IMG/VR virus record: IMGVR_UViG_3300048837_000239
Location: 1-20,181 of that record
Reading direction: 5' to 3' (one strand)
From: a virus
DNA: 20,181 bases
Shown: positions 9,317-17,725 of the stretch, in pieces
How the letters are laid out: each line of letters opens with the position of its first letter
How positions within the stretch are numbered: the stretch's first letter is position 1
Made by a program: the position numbers and the translations under genes
The notes under the pieces: model-generated
What the model was told of the DNA's origin: nothing
The model's input: only the letters and a program-made list of their open reading frames with translations
Database searches by the model: none

Positions 9317-10508
9317 CACCATCCCTGTCAGGCCAAAAGGCAAGCGCCCGGTGAAGAAAGCTCCGGTGCTCGGTAAGCCGTCAACGGCACCACGCCCGAC
9401 ATCGACGAATCCCGCGTCACGGCCTTCGGCCCGCCCGTCAACGTCCAGGACGTCAAAGTCCAAGAGTTCGAAGTCGTCAGCGAAGAACTCGGTGGCGTCT
9501 GCGCAGCGCAGGGCGGAGAAGCAGCAGAAGGAACGCGACGACCGTACTGGCAAGCGCTACCTGAAGCAGGCGACGAACCTGAACAGTCAGGCGTCAGCGT
9601 TGAAGAAGGCGCTCGGTGAGATGAAGGAGCGCCGTAAGCAGGACATCCAGGACATCACGCGGACCCGGGACACCCAACTCGCGGATCTCACATCCAGTGC
9701 CGCAGAACTCGGCAAGACCTACACGGTTGCAGGGGAGAACAATGAGACAGCCACCGCGGCCACTCAGGAAAATGGGATGGCCAACCTGGTCCGTGAACGC
9801 CAGGATGCCTTGGGTCAAATCCTCACCCAAGGTGCCGGGGAGTCCGACACGATCAAGGCAATGCTGATTGCAGCACGCAATCAGAACGCCAATGCCGCCG
9901 AGGGCAACCGTGCGTTCTACGACACTCTCGCCAGCATCAATCAGGGTGTCGTCGGGTTGAACGAGGACACGAAGACGAAACTGTCCAACGCCTGGATCGC
10001 AGGTGAAGGTGAGAAGGAGCAGATCTGGCGTGATTACCTGGAAGCACGGGGCGAAGGACTGACTCAGCTCGGGCAGGTGCGCACGGCACAGGCGGATGCG
10101 TACGCCAACGCCGAGGAGTACGAGGCGAAGATCCCCCGGCTCGGTAAGAACAAGAAGGCGAAGAAGAAGCTGAAGAACACCAAGGGTTCTGGAACGGGCT
10201 TCTCCAATGCCGCGTCCTTGTCATCCTCCAACAAGCTGATCGGTATCTCCGGCACCGGTAAGAAGATGCGCAAGGGAAAGCCCGGCACACCCGCGGACAA
10301 ACTGCGCAGGCGTCAAGCCGGCAACGCTTTCGATGACTGGGCGGAACTGCAGGACGAGTCGTACGAACAGGAGGAGGCTCCCGACTGGATCAAGAACTAC
10401 CGGGGCATGGATCAGTTGAAGGGCGCACAGTCGAACTCCAACCTGGCTGCGGCTGTCACCATTGAAAAGGGTGGCCGTGCTGATGGCGCCAGTTTGAGGA
10501 AGTGGTAG
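9309..10508 (+). CDS. Basic, Ala-rich helical virion protein (399 aa)
   Basis: The start is GTG 9309, with GGAGG at 9299-9303; a TTG at 9297 is possible but lies in front of that site. The gene overlaps the previous one by eight bases. The first 60 residues are strongly basic with many Ser, Pro and Lys (KSKSSKSSAK). Residues about 60-260 are long, Ala/Gln-rich helices likely to be coiled coil. A Lys cluster (GKNKKAKKKLKNTKGSG) lies near residue 285. The C-terminus is acidic around 350-370. The composition fits a core protein in contact with DNA, or an ejected internal protein, but no family is recognised. Confidence 0.75.
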   Translation: MANTIPVRPKGKRPVKKAPVLGKPSTAPRPTSTNPASRPSARPSTSRTSKSKSSKSSAKNSVASAQRRAEKQQKERDDRTGKRYLKQATNLNSQASALKKALGEMKERRKQDIQDITRTRDTQLADLTSSAAELGKTYTVAGENNETATAATQENGMANLVRERQDALGQILTQGAGESDTIKAMLIAARNQNANAAEGNRAFYDTLASINQGVVGLNEDTKTKLSNAWIAGEGEKEQIWRDYLEARGEGLTQLGQVRTAQADAYANAEEYEAKIPRLGKNKKAKKKLKNTKGSGTGFSNAASLSSSNKLIGISGTGKKMRKGKPGTPADKLRRRQAGNAFDDWAELQDESYEQEEAPDWIKNYRGMDQLKGAQSNSNLAAAVTIEKGGRADGASLRKW

Positions 10509-10510
10509 CC

Positions 10511-11263
10511 GTGAACGTAGAGGTTGAACTGACACTCGACGATGCCGTGGCCGAAGTGTTGGGGCTGCTGACCGGACTCGATCTGGAATACGAGCCCGAG
10601 TACGACAGGTATCGCTCTATCACCCGGCAGATCAACAGGGCTCTACGCGCGAATGCGTTGGAACATGAATGGGGGTTCTACGCTTCCGAACTGAACATCG
10701 GGGCAGCAAAGGCCGGTGAGCAGATTCTGCAACTGCCGTCCAACGTGCGTCCCCGCATCATCAATGACGACGCGGTACGGCTGAAGAACGGCTCAAGCAT
10801 TGTGCAATGGGCGTACTTCCTTCCTCGGGAATCGCTGTCCAAATACGAACACATGCGAGGACTGTGGTGTTCAGTGACTCGGCAACAACTGACCTTCTCG
10901 CGTAGGTTCTTCTCTTTCGAAGAAGGACTGCAGATCTTCGTCCCGGTCATGCGGGAACCTCGTATGTTCCGGCTACCCCCCACAGGGGAAGAGGTGCCGG
11001 ATGGTGTCCGTGGGCAGCTTCTTGACTTCGACTACCCGGATGTGATCATTGCCAGGGCTGCATGGAACTACGCGCAGACCGACCCGATCATGCAGCCACG
11101 AGTGCAAACACTGGAAGCCGGCTACAAGGATCTGATGTACCAGGTGATCGAGCGTGATAGCCGTAACACCGACATGCCGTACAGCAACCAGTTCATCTTG
11201 CCGGTGGAGAACGGCCTGATTCCTGAGGTGCCGGAACACCTGCACCCTCACTCAAACTTCTAG
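10511..11263 (+). CDS. Tail adaptor, T7 gp11-like (tail tubular protein A)
   Basis: This 250-residue protein is probably the ring protein that joins the portal to the tail nozzle in short-tailed phages. Supporting stretches are the N-terminal helices (RYRSITRQINRALRANALE), the mid-protein AYFLPRESLSKYEH, the VPVMREPRMFRLPP strand, and a C-terminal helical bundle ending in a Pro-rich tail. Two GTG codons are in frame: 10511 is chosen because AGGA at 10497-10500 is 10 bases away, whereas 10502 would leave one base. The next gene encodes the matching nozzle, and this adjacency is the strongest support. The previous gene stops at 10508. Confidence 0.75.
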   Translation: MNVEVELTLDDAVAEVLGLLTGLDLEYEPEYDRYRSITRQINRALRANALEHEWGFYASELNIGAAKAGEQILQLPSNVRPRIINDDAVRLKNGSSIVQWAYFLPRESLSKYEHMRGLWCSVTRQQLTFSRRFFSFEEGLQIFVPVMREPRMFRLPPTGEEVPDGVRGQLLDFDYPDVIIARAAWNYAQTDPIMQPRVQTLEAGYKDLMYQVIERDSRNTDMPYSNQFILPVENGLIPEVPEHLHPHSNF

Positions 11264-11270
11264 GAGCAGC

Positions 11271-14200
11271 ATGCCTCCCAAGAAATCCATACCGGCCCCG
11301 ATCGACAGACCGCTGTCAAAGGCGTATCTACGTCAGTTCTCCGGTTGGTCCACCGCGTACCCGCCCGGATTGTCTGACCCCACATCATGCCGTGACATGC
11401 AGAACGTGATGGTGGATCGCAGCAAGGGGATCTCGGTGCGCCCGGGGTTGCGGTATGTGTCCTACACCGACACCCCGGACATGCATTACGACGAGGTCGC
11501 TGTCCCTGGCGTTGCGTTCAACCGCCCGATGGTCGGATCGATAGAGCCGTTCTACCTGCATGACGGGTCGAAGGCATTGCTGTTCGCATGCCGTGAAGAA
11601 GACGACACCGTGGGTTTCAGGGCGATGCTGTTCACCGACCCGAACCAGATCGTCTACAACATCACTGACACGAAGATCGGGTTCTACATCCCCCAGGGTG
11701 TATCAACACTGAACTTCTCGAGCGCCACGAAACATGTGTCGTACTTGCAGATCGACAACAAGATCATGGCTTTGTCCGATGCAGGCGAATCGATACGGCT
11801 GTTCTCCGTGGGAGCGGAGAAGGTCGCCAAGCGGATGAACTCGATCACTGCACCGGAGTGGGAAGACTCTCACAAGCTAACTGTCATGCACCCTGAAGCC
11901 GCGTGGATCTCGAAGCTCGGGTACACGATTCGGCGTAATGAGCTGATCAACCCCAGCTTCGAGGCGGGAACCGCTGGCTGGACGAAGGGTTCGACAACTG
12001 CATGGGCTGTGTCCAGAACAGAGTCACAACCAGCAGGCGGCACTTCTCTTCGAGTGTGGACTGCTCCCCTGCGCACAAACCTTGCCACCTCACCATTGCA
12101 CAACGTATCCGCGACAGGTATCGAAGGATGGCATTCCGGCCTGGGGGATCCTGTCCTGTATGGCGCAGGAGATGATCTGCGGATCTACGATGAGAAGGGC
12201 ACGAATGTCTTTCTCGCCCGCAGCGCGAAACTGGCTGGCATCGAAGAGGGCCGCAAGTACCGAGTAGCCTTTGATTTCACTCTAGCCACTGACACCGTGC
12301 TGCGAGTGCGACTGCAGTTCTACCGGAACAACGGCTCCCCCATCGGGGATCCCATCAAGTTCTTTCCGGACAAACGCTCCGGACGCTATGAGACCCCGGC
12401 TATCGAAGCACCCAGTAATGCGGTGACCGCCCGGATCCTCATCGGGGGAGACAGTACGAAGAAGAAACAGTCGTGGGTCCGTGTTCGCAATGTGGTGCTG
12501 TGTCGGGCGAATGAGTCGACAGACATGTTCTCCGGAGCTTCCGGCACCGGGTATTACTGGACTGGCACGGCCAACCAGTCCACGTCGGTGTACTGGCCGA
12601 ACCAAGACATCACGATTGTGGCGGCCCGTGTCAGTGTGGTTCCCGGCCGCCCTGTCACGAACAGTATGCATGTCAAGTCTCTTAACGGGGTGGCGAAATC
12701 CGTTAAGATCCAGGCGTTCATCTACAACCAGCACGGGGCGGAACTCGGCTACACCGAACACACCGCCTCATCAGGCACCGGAACGTGGGAGCGGAGCAGT
12801 GTGTCTACCCTTCCCTTGTTGAACGGTGTCGCCGCTGGGCTGCAGATCACCATCAGCGATGTCGGCCCGAACCAGGTGTTCGCTCTTGACGGTGGGATGA
12901 TCGAGTCCGATGCTGGAACGCTCGGCACCTACTTTGACGGTTCCACTCCCAGCACCACGCAGACGGTGCATCAGTGGGAGAACCCATTGGTTGCGCACCT
13001 GTCACCCAGCATTCTCACCAGGACCGTCGACCCTACTGCGATCCCGACACCGGAGACCCCGACTACGAATACTGTGATCTCGTCGGCCGCGACCGACACC
13101 AACAAGTACAAGATGGGCTTCTTCTACACGTTTGAGAATGAGATCGGGGAATCGGCCCCGTCGAAGATTACAGAGGTCCGCATGATGCGGCCCCAGTCGA
13201 ACTGGTTGTGGCAGACGGCCAACAGCAATGGTGAGCCGAGCGGTACGAAGACGGAGGTTGCGGATCTCTGCGCCGACCAGCTGGTGGCAGTCGTTCCCTC
13301 CGATGTCTACAACAAGGCTCTGCAGTCCGGGGCGATCAAATGGAACCTGTATACGTTCTCCTGGTCCGATCAGGATCCCGTCCCAGTGGAAGCCCAGTGG
13401 GTCGGGTCACGCGAGCTGCACCCGGATCAGGCGTCACGACTGTCGGGCAATGCCCTGCCGTACGAAAAAGGCGGCTGGATCAACATCACTCCGAGCCGGC
13501 GTTTCTCTTTGGACTCGCAGATGTTGCCGACCAAGGACAATCGGACGAACTACTCGCACCCTCCGAAGGCCAGTGCCGGGATTGTCGCAGCCGATAGGAT
13601 CGTCCTGGTCGGAGATGCCGAAAACCCCGGTGCGATCCGTTGGACGTCGAACCGTCCTGGTGAGTACACCAAGTTCACAGCCGGTAAGGGTGGCGGGGTC
13701 AAGACGCTGTCCTCGGGAAACCTGCACATCCCCGGAACGGTGGTGCTGTGGCAGAACCCGCAGTCTGTGGACACGTTGACGATCCTGTGCGTCGGTAGTG
13801 ACGGCACGTCGATCTGTTACTACATGATGCCGGCCGACGTGAACGCTCAGACCGGCTCGGCGCAGGTAATGGGGTTCGAGGAGACGACGAACACGCCAGG
13901 GACGATGGCTCCGTTCGGTGCACTCGTGCATAACAACGCCTTGTACCGGCCTATCGATCGTGCATTGCTGAAGTCCACGGCGCAAAACTACAACATCAAC
14001 CACAAGTCCATGTCGGATGACATTTCCAACATGTGGGAATCGTTGCAGTCGAAGAACTGGATCATGAGCGCTGTCCATGACAACCGGTTGTACTTCCTGG
14101 TGAATAACCCGTTGGGTATTCCGCTGGAAGAGGGTTGTCACGGTAACGAGATCTGGGTGTACGACACAGCCGGGGGGGAGTCCGGCACCTGGTCACGGTT

Positions 14201-14813
14201 CCTCATCCAGGCGACAGCACTGCGTGTCATCGAGTACGGCTCCCGTGTGTACGTCGGCGTGATCCGTCCTGATGGTGCGTACTACCTAGACCCCGACGCT
14301 CGCCAGGACGATTACGTCTTGGAAGACGGGACTGTCGGGCAGCGGCCCATCCCCTGGTTCTTCGAGACGAACACCCAGGGTGCCAACCGTGCTCACGATG
14401 CCTGGGCTCACCTGCAACAGGTGTCTGTGATGTTCGGCGATTTCAGTGGAGCCATGCGGTACGGAATCCGCGGTCGCACAGTGAACGGGCAGAACGTCAG
14501 CATCGAGAAGCAGTTTGAGGATCTGACTCCTGACAGGTCCACCTCGATGTCGTGGGACGTGGAAGATCATCTCCTGGTGCGCCGGGATATGAAGGAGTGG
14601 TACTTCTTCGCTGGCAACGTGGAGGGGAAAGCCGGCTCAGGATCCATTTGCCATGTGCAGTACCGCTACACCCCGGTCACGGTGAACGTGGGCTACGAGT
14701 ATGGCAGCATAGAGACCTTCGAGTACGGCAAGAATGTGCTGGAAGGTGCCGATGTCTACTCCACAAACGGCATCCCAAGGCCCGTACAGGACATGGAGTG
14801 GGAGCGCACGTAG
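11271..14813 (+). CDS. Tail nozzle, T7 gp12-like (tail tubular protein B), with inserted domains
   Basis: This 1180-residue protein is a probable tail nozzle, which in T7-like phages forms a hexameric tube below the adaptor. Residues 1-220 (RPLSKAYLRQFSGWSTAYPP, MVDRSKGISVRPGLRY) and about 605-1180 (FYTFENEIGESAPSKITEV, SRRFSLDSQMLP, beta-propeller-like repeats) look like the nozzle. Residues 221-572 are extra: one carbohydrate-binding-like jelly roll (221-264 plus 443-572) appears split by a second (266-442). Both end in an F-x-G...W motif (F420 to W430 and F555 to W569). T7 gp12 is about 790 residues, so the excess matches the insert. AGGAG at 11262-11266 supports ATG 11271. The stop lies inside the repeat element that follows. 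Confidence 0.78.
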   Translation: MPPKKSIPAPIDRPLSKAYLRQFSGWSTAYPPGLSDPTSCRDMQNVMVDRSKGISVRPGLRYVSYTDTPDMHYDEVAVPGVAFNRPMVGSIEPFYLHDGSKALLFACREEDDTVGFRAMLFTDPNQIVYNITDTKIGFYIPQGVSTLNFSSATKHVSYLQIDNKIMALSDAGESIRLFSVGAEKVAKRMNSITAPEWEDSHKLTVMHPEAAWISKLGYTIRRNELINPSFEAGTAGWTKGSTTAWAVSRTESQPAGGTSLRVWTAPLRTNLATSPLHNVSATGIEGWHSGLGDPVLYGAGDDLRIYDEKGTNVFLARSAKLAGIEEGRKYRVAFDFTLATDTVLRVRLQFYRNNGSPIGDPIKFFPDKRSGRYETPAIEAPSNAVTARILIGGDSTKKKQSWVRVRNVVLCRANESTDMFSGASGTGYYWTGTANQSTSVYWPNQDITIVAARVSVVPGRPVTNSMHVKSLNGVAKSVKIQAFIYNQHGAELGYTEHTASSGTGTWERSSVSTLPLLNGVAAGLQITISDVGPNQVFALDGGMIESDAGTLGTYFDGSTPSTTQTVHQWENPLVAHLSPSILTRTVDPTAIPTPETPTTNTVISSAATDTNKYKMGFFYTFENEIGESAPSKITEVRMMRPQSNWLWQTANSNGEPSGTKTEVADLCADQLVAVVPSDVYNKALQSGAIKWNLYTFSWSDQDPVPVEAQWVGSRELHPDQASRLSGNALPYEKGGWINITPSRRFSLDSQMLPTKDNRTNYSHPPKASAGIVAADRIVLVGDAENPGAIRWTSNRPGEYTKFTAGKGGGVKTLSSGNLHIPGTVVLWQNPQSVDTLTILCVGSDGTSICYYMMPADVNAQTGSAQVMGFEETTNTPGTMAPFGALVHNNALYRPIDRALLKSTAQNYNINHKSMSDDISNMWESLQSKNWIMSAVHDNRLYFLVNNPLGIPLEEGCHGNEIWVYDTAGGESGTWSRFLIQATALRVIEYGSRVYVGVIRPDGAYYLDPDARQDDYVLEDGTVGQRPIPWFFETNTQGANRAHDAWAHLQQVSVMFGDFSGAMRYGIRGRTVNGQNVSIEKQFEDLTPDRSTSMSWDVEDHLLVRRDMKEWYFFAGNVEGKAGSGSICHVQYRYTPVTVNVGYEYGSIETFEYGKNVLEGADVYSTNGIPRPVQDMEWERT

Positions 14814-14912
14814 TCGGTGTAGTCACTGTAGTCACCCCATTTCTAAACTTTTTGTGCGACATATGGTGTAGAAGTTTCCAAAACAGGTGACTACACTGAC
14901 TACAGTGACTAC
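14810..14912. repeat. Palindromic array of six GTAGTC nonamers
   Basis: Two 27-base arms (14810-14836 and 14886-14912) are inverted repeats matching at 24 of 27 positions. Each arm is three nonamers: GTAGTCGGT, GTAGTCACT, GTAGTCACC on the left, and GGTGACTAC, ACTGACTAC, AGTGACTAC on the right. The 49-base centre is AT-richer, with a smaller inverted pair AAACTT (14845-14850) and AAGTTT (14872-14877) and CATATG at 14860-14865. The nozzle stop TAG is part of the first nonamer. Candidate roles are a replication or regulator binding array, a recombination site, or a long RNA hairpin ending the upstream transcript. No T run follows. Confidence 0.9.
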
Positions 14913-14930
14913 ATAAGGCCATATCCTTAT
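14913..14930. other. Small hairpin beside the nonamer palindrome
   Basis: ATAAGG (14913-14918) and CCTTAT (14925-14930) form a perfect 6-base inverted repeat around CCATAT, directly adjoining the large palindrome and 22 bases before the next start codon. A TATCCT inside it (14922-14927) could serve as a -10 box, but no convincing -35 is seen. Confidence 0.4.
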
Positions 14931-14952
14931 CAGAACCCACCTAGGGAGTGAC

Positions 14953-15690
14953 ATGTCCACTGCTGAGAAGGCAGCCCTCTACAACGAACTGAAGGCGTCG
15001 GGGCTAACCCCTACCCAGCCGTATCGCAACTACACCGTGGCACAGCTCAAGGCTGAGCTGGGGAGGGTAGAGACGCCCCCGGAGCAGGCCGAGGACCAAT
15101 CACCCTCCCCCGAGTTCTTCGGGCTTCCTGAGCCTGCTCCTGCCCCGGCAACGGTGCCATCTGAAGAGCGCTCCATCCCGCGAGCCAGCGAACCTGATCC
15201 TGACGAACTGCCCGGTCAGCGGCTTAACACCCTGGCACCTGACGATGTGATCCGGGTTGACGAACAAGGCCGCAAGTGGCACCAGGAGGAGGTGCGCAAA
15301 CCTTCATACCCGAAGCCCCGTGGCCGGCGTGTTCTCAAATACATGGATACCGGGGTACGCACGGAGACAGTGCAGAACGGTGAGTACGTCGAGACCTTCG
15401 AGGTTTCCGGTGACCAGGCCCAACGCCCGGCCGAGGTGAAGATCACCCTGCCCTCGTATCAAGTCGGTATTTACACCGACCCCCGCTTTCCGTTCAAGAT
15501 CCATTGCTACGACGGACGGGAAGGTTTCAACCGCACTGATGTGCAAGCGTATTACGGGGGCAGCGAGCTGGTCCCTGACACCATCAAGCGGGTCTACGTC
15601 GAGAACGATCTGTGCTACGACATCCGATCCGTGATTCGCACCATCCAGGCCGAGCACCGGCACCTTCAACTGACAGGAAAGATCAAGTGA
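14953..15690 (+). CDS. Unknown protein with HeH/LEM-like N-terminal helix motif (245 aa)
   Basis: The ATG at 14953 has GGGAG (14944-14948) four bases upstream. Residues 6-37 contain two helices ending YTVAQLKAELGR, similar to the small HeH/LEM or SAP-like motif that binds nucleic acid or protein. A Pro/Glu-rich linker spans about 40-90. The C-terminal domain (about 95-245) is mixed alpha/beta, with a Tyr/Phe-rich core (VGIYTDPRFPFKIHCYDGRE) that I cannot place in a family. The gene ends in a GTGA overlap with the next. It is the first gene after the nonamer palindrome and may open a separate transcription unit. Function is unknown. Confidence 0.8.
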   Translation: MSTAEKAALYNELKASGLTPTQPYRNYTVAQLKAELGRVETPPEQAEDQSPSPEFFGLPEPAPAPATVPSEERSIPRASEPDPDELPGQRLNTLAPDDVIRVDEQGRKWHQEEVRKPSYPKPRGRRVLKYMDTGVRTETVQNGEYVETFEVSGDQAQRPAEVKITLPSYQVGIYTDPRFPFKIHCYDGREGFNRTDVQAYYGGSELVPDTIKRVYVENDLCYDIRSVIRTIQAEHRHLQLTGKIK

Positions 15691-16256
15691 CTGAGAACGT
15701 CGACGCCGAACTGACCGTGGAAGACATCCTTGCTGAAGCAGAGGACACGGACTACCACACCATCCTGCAGGTCTGGACCGCTGTGCTGAAGTCCAGTGAG
15801 GATGTGCGCACCGAGCGGATCACCCCGCAATGGGCCAACCGCATCATCAGTGCCCATGCGCAGATCCTGTTCGAGGACATGCCACACTTCCGGGATCTGT
15901 ACTACGACAAGATCGACCAGCTCCGGGAAGTCCTTCAGGCGGAGATCGACACCGATGACGAATGTCTGAACTACGCCAGCCCCGAGGAAGATGTCGAGCA
16001 CAACTCGATCCACTACCTCAACGTCATCATCAACTGGCAGAAGGTGATCTTGTCATGGGAGCTTGACTGGGACTGCACTCATGTTGACGCTCCTCTCGAA
16101 CTGGCCTCGATCGTTGAAGTCCACAAGATGTTCTTCGACCAGACCGGCCTGACCTCCCTGCTCGACAACATCAAGTTCGAGTTCAGCGATGAGCACCGGG
16201 AACTGCTCACGCTGGAACTGGAAGAGATGAAGCGCGAGTGGGGTAGCAATGAGTGA
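15687..16256 (+). CDS. Acidic helical protein of unknown function (189 aa)
   Basis: The GTG start at 15687 overlaps the previous stop (GTGA) and has AGGAAA about nine bases upstream. The protein is acidic and almost all helical (TVEDILAEAEDTDYHTILQV, FDQTGLTSLLDNIKFEFSDE, then LELEEMKREW). No membrane segment or catalytic motif is visible. It is sandwiched by overlaps between two other unknown genes, so the three are likely made together. A small terminase subunit, head-completion factor or assembly chaperone would all fit the position, but nothing in the sequence decides between them. Confidence 0.75.
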   Translation: MTENVDAELTVEDILAEAEDTDYHTILQVWTAVLKSSEDVRTERITPQWANRIISAHAQILFEDMPHFRDLYYDKIDQLREVLQAEIDTDDECLNYASPEEDVEHNSIHYLNVIINWQKVILSWELDWDCTHVDAPLELASIVEVHKMFFDQTGLTSLLDNIKFEFSDEHRELLTLELEEMKREWGSNE

Positions 16257-17271
16257 AGACACCCGTGAAGTCGTGGATCTACCGGGCATGGGGGATGCTG
16301 CTTTCAGCACTCTCATGGATGCGCTGGCGCCAGAGGAAGGCACAGAGGCAGTGGGAGATGGAGCAACGGCTCCTGCTGGAACTGAAGCTACAGCAACGAA
16401 TGCTGCTGATGGAGGCACTGACTCCGCTGGCACAGGCGCTGCAAAGGATGGACAACCTGCAACAGCAGCAGTGGCAGAAGAGTCACCTGCATCTGATGAC
16501 GCAGGAGGAGATGCTGCAGGAAGTGCTGAACGGCCTGATGCCCCTGGCGGAGCAACAGATCTTCCCGCGGATTGGACAGCCGATGCCAGTGATTTCCTCC
16601 CGAAACTCGGCAAGCTGAGCAGCGCACTCGAGGAAACCGTTATCAAGAGGTATCAGCAGGAGTCTTTCGATCAGGCCCGTGAGGATTACGAGAAATACTT
16701 CGAAGCCTTGGAGACGCACCCCCGTTTGCTGGTAGGCACACAGGTGCCGGCTATTGGCAAGGAGGGAATGGAGACCCTGCGCGACAGCAACGATGCGAAA
16801 GAATGGCAAGAGGCTGTGCGCAGTCTGCTCGTTCAAGAGGTCGAGGAGGCGACACAGCAGAAACTTGAAGAGTCTGGGTCACAACTGCAAACTCTCCACG
16901 CCTCGATCGATCTGTTCAAGAACAACAAGGATCTGATTCCCGGTACGAAGAACTTCAACAAGACTCTGGCTGACGAGTTCGCCAAACTCGCCATGCCGTA
17001 CGAGGTCAGGCAAGATGGCAAGTTGCAGGGGTACAGCATCCCCGTGCAGCCGATCATCGATGCGCTCCGGCAGAAGCAGACGGACCCCCCACCGTCAGCG
17101 AAACAGCCTGAGCCGAAGCCGGCCACCACGCCGCCTGGGGCGGGCAGAGACTCTGTTGCGGAGCCTGACCCGCCCCAGGCTGGCATCCCTTCCAAAGCCG
17201 GCAGTTCTGCGGAGAAGGAAGACTTTTCCACATTGTTCGGCACAATAGGGTTACCACACCTACAGATCTGA
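16249..17271 (+). CDS. Scaffold-like acidic protein (340 aa)
   Basis: The ATG at 16249 lies inside the end of the previous gene (8-base overlap) with only a weak ribosome site, so coupling is likely. Residues about 25-105 are a low-complexity Ala/Gly/Glu/Thr/Asp tract; residues 110-275 are helical and charged (LSSALEETVIKRYQQESFDQ, VEEATQQKLEESGSQLQTL); residues 275-325 are Pro-rich. This acidic disordered-plus-helical layout resembles phage scaffolding proteins. Scaffolds normally sit beside the capsid gene, but here the capsid gene is about 15 kb away, so another internal or assembly role is possible. The CAG-rich DNA also opens a Gln-rich shadow frame. Confidence 0.6.
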   Translation: MSEDTREVVDLPGMGDAAFSTLMDALAPEEGTEAVGDGATAPAGTEATATNAADGGTDSAGTGAAKDGQPATAAVAEESPASDDAGGDAAGSAERPDAPGGATDLPADWTADASDFLPKLGKLSSALEETVIKRYQQESFDQAREDYEKYFEALETHPRLLVGTQVPAIGKEGMETLRDSNDAKEWQEAVRSLLVQEVEEATQQKLEESGSQLQTLHASIDLFKNNKDLIPGTKNFNKTLADEFAKLAMPYEVRQDGKLQGYSIPVQPIIDALRQKQTDPPPSAKQPEPKPATTPPGAGRDSVAEPDPPQAGIPSKAGSSAEKEDFSTLFGTIGLPHLQI

Positions 17272-17284
17272 AGGGATCCCGAAG

Positions 17285-17710
17285 ATGACCACTCCTCACA
17301 ACGCCACCGTCTATACCAATCCTGCGCGGTCCACACCCGCAGAGACTGCGGCCAACAACGCACAGATCACCACCGCGTTACGAGCCGACTTCGACCGGAG
17401 CGAGAAGTCCAGCAAGGAGCAGTACCAGGACTTGACCGGACTGCAGGAGCCCGTGCCAACTGTCTCTGAGATCGACCCGTTAACAGCCGTGGAAGGCACC
17501 GGGCCTGTCACCGTCACTGTCACCGGCACAGGGTTCATCGATGAGTCCACTGTGTTGTGGGGAGAAACAGTGCTCACTCCGGTGGTGAACAGTGCCACCG
17601 AGCTTGAGGTCGATGTGCCTGACGAGGTTGCCGGCGACTACGACCTGGTCGTGGACAACGGTGAGTCGAAGCTGTCGACGGCGGCAGTCTTCACCTACAC
17701 CGCCGAGTAA
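17285..17710 (+). CDS. IPT/TIG (Ig-like) domain virion protein (141 aa)
   Basis: The ATG at 17285 has AAGGGA (17271-17276) eight bases upstream. Residues 1-55 are a polar helical stretch. Residues about 58-140 form one IPT/TIG-type Ig fold, shown by the order VSEIDPL..., GTGPVTVTVTGTGFIDESTV, a W-G-E strand turn, TELEVDVPDEVAGDYDLVV and a final VFTYT strand. Ig-like domains of this kind decorate phage heads and tails and can bind sugars or cell surfaces. The role as a head decoration or minor structural protein is inferred from fold and neighbours. Confidence 0.8.
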   Translation: MTTPHNATVYTNPARSTPAETAANNAQITTALRADFDRSEKSSKEQYQDLTGLQEPVPTVSEIDPLTAVEGTGPVTVTVTGTGFIDESTVLWGETVLTPVVNSATELEVDVPDEVAGDYDLVVDNGESKLSTAAVFTYTAE

Positions 17711-17725
17711 CTGTGCCGTCCTTCC

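Noticed and set aside
13434-14141. Minus-strand 235-residue frame within the nozzle gene
   Set aside because: It lies wholly within a well-supported + gene, has Arg/Val/His-biased shadow composition and no start context.
14814-14890. Reading the GTAGTC repeats as coding (Val-Val-Thr repeats)
   Set aside because: The peptide arises from a DNA-level inverted repeat; both strands give similar low-complexity peptides and no gene context supports it.
14810-14912. CRISPR array
   Set aside because: Units are contiguous nonamers with no spacers, arranged as an inverted repeat.
16253-16618. Gln/Met/Leu-rich 121-residue frame inside the scaffold-like gene
   Set aside because: It is the +1 shadow of CAG/GCA-rich low-complexity DNA; the 16249 frame continues for 340 residues with sensible composition and gene overlaps.
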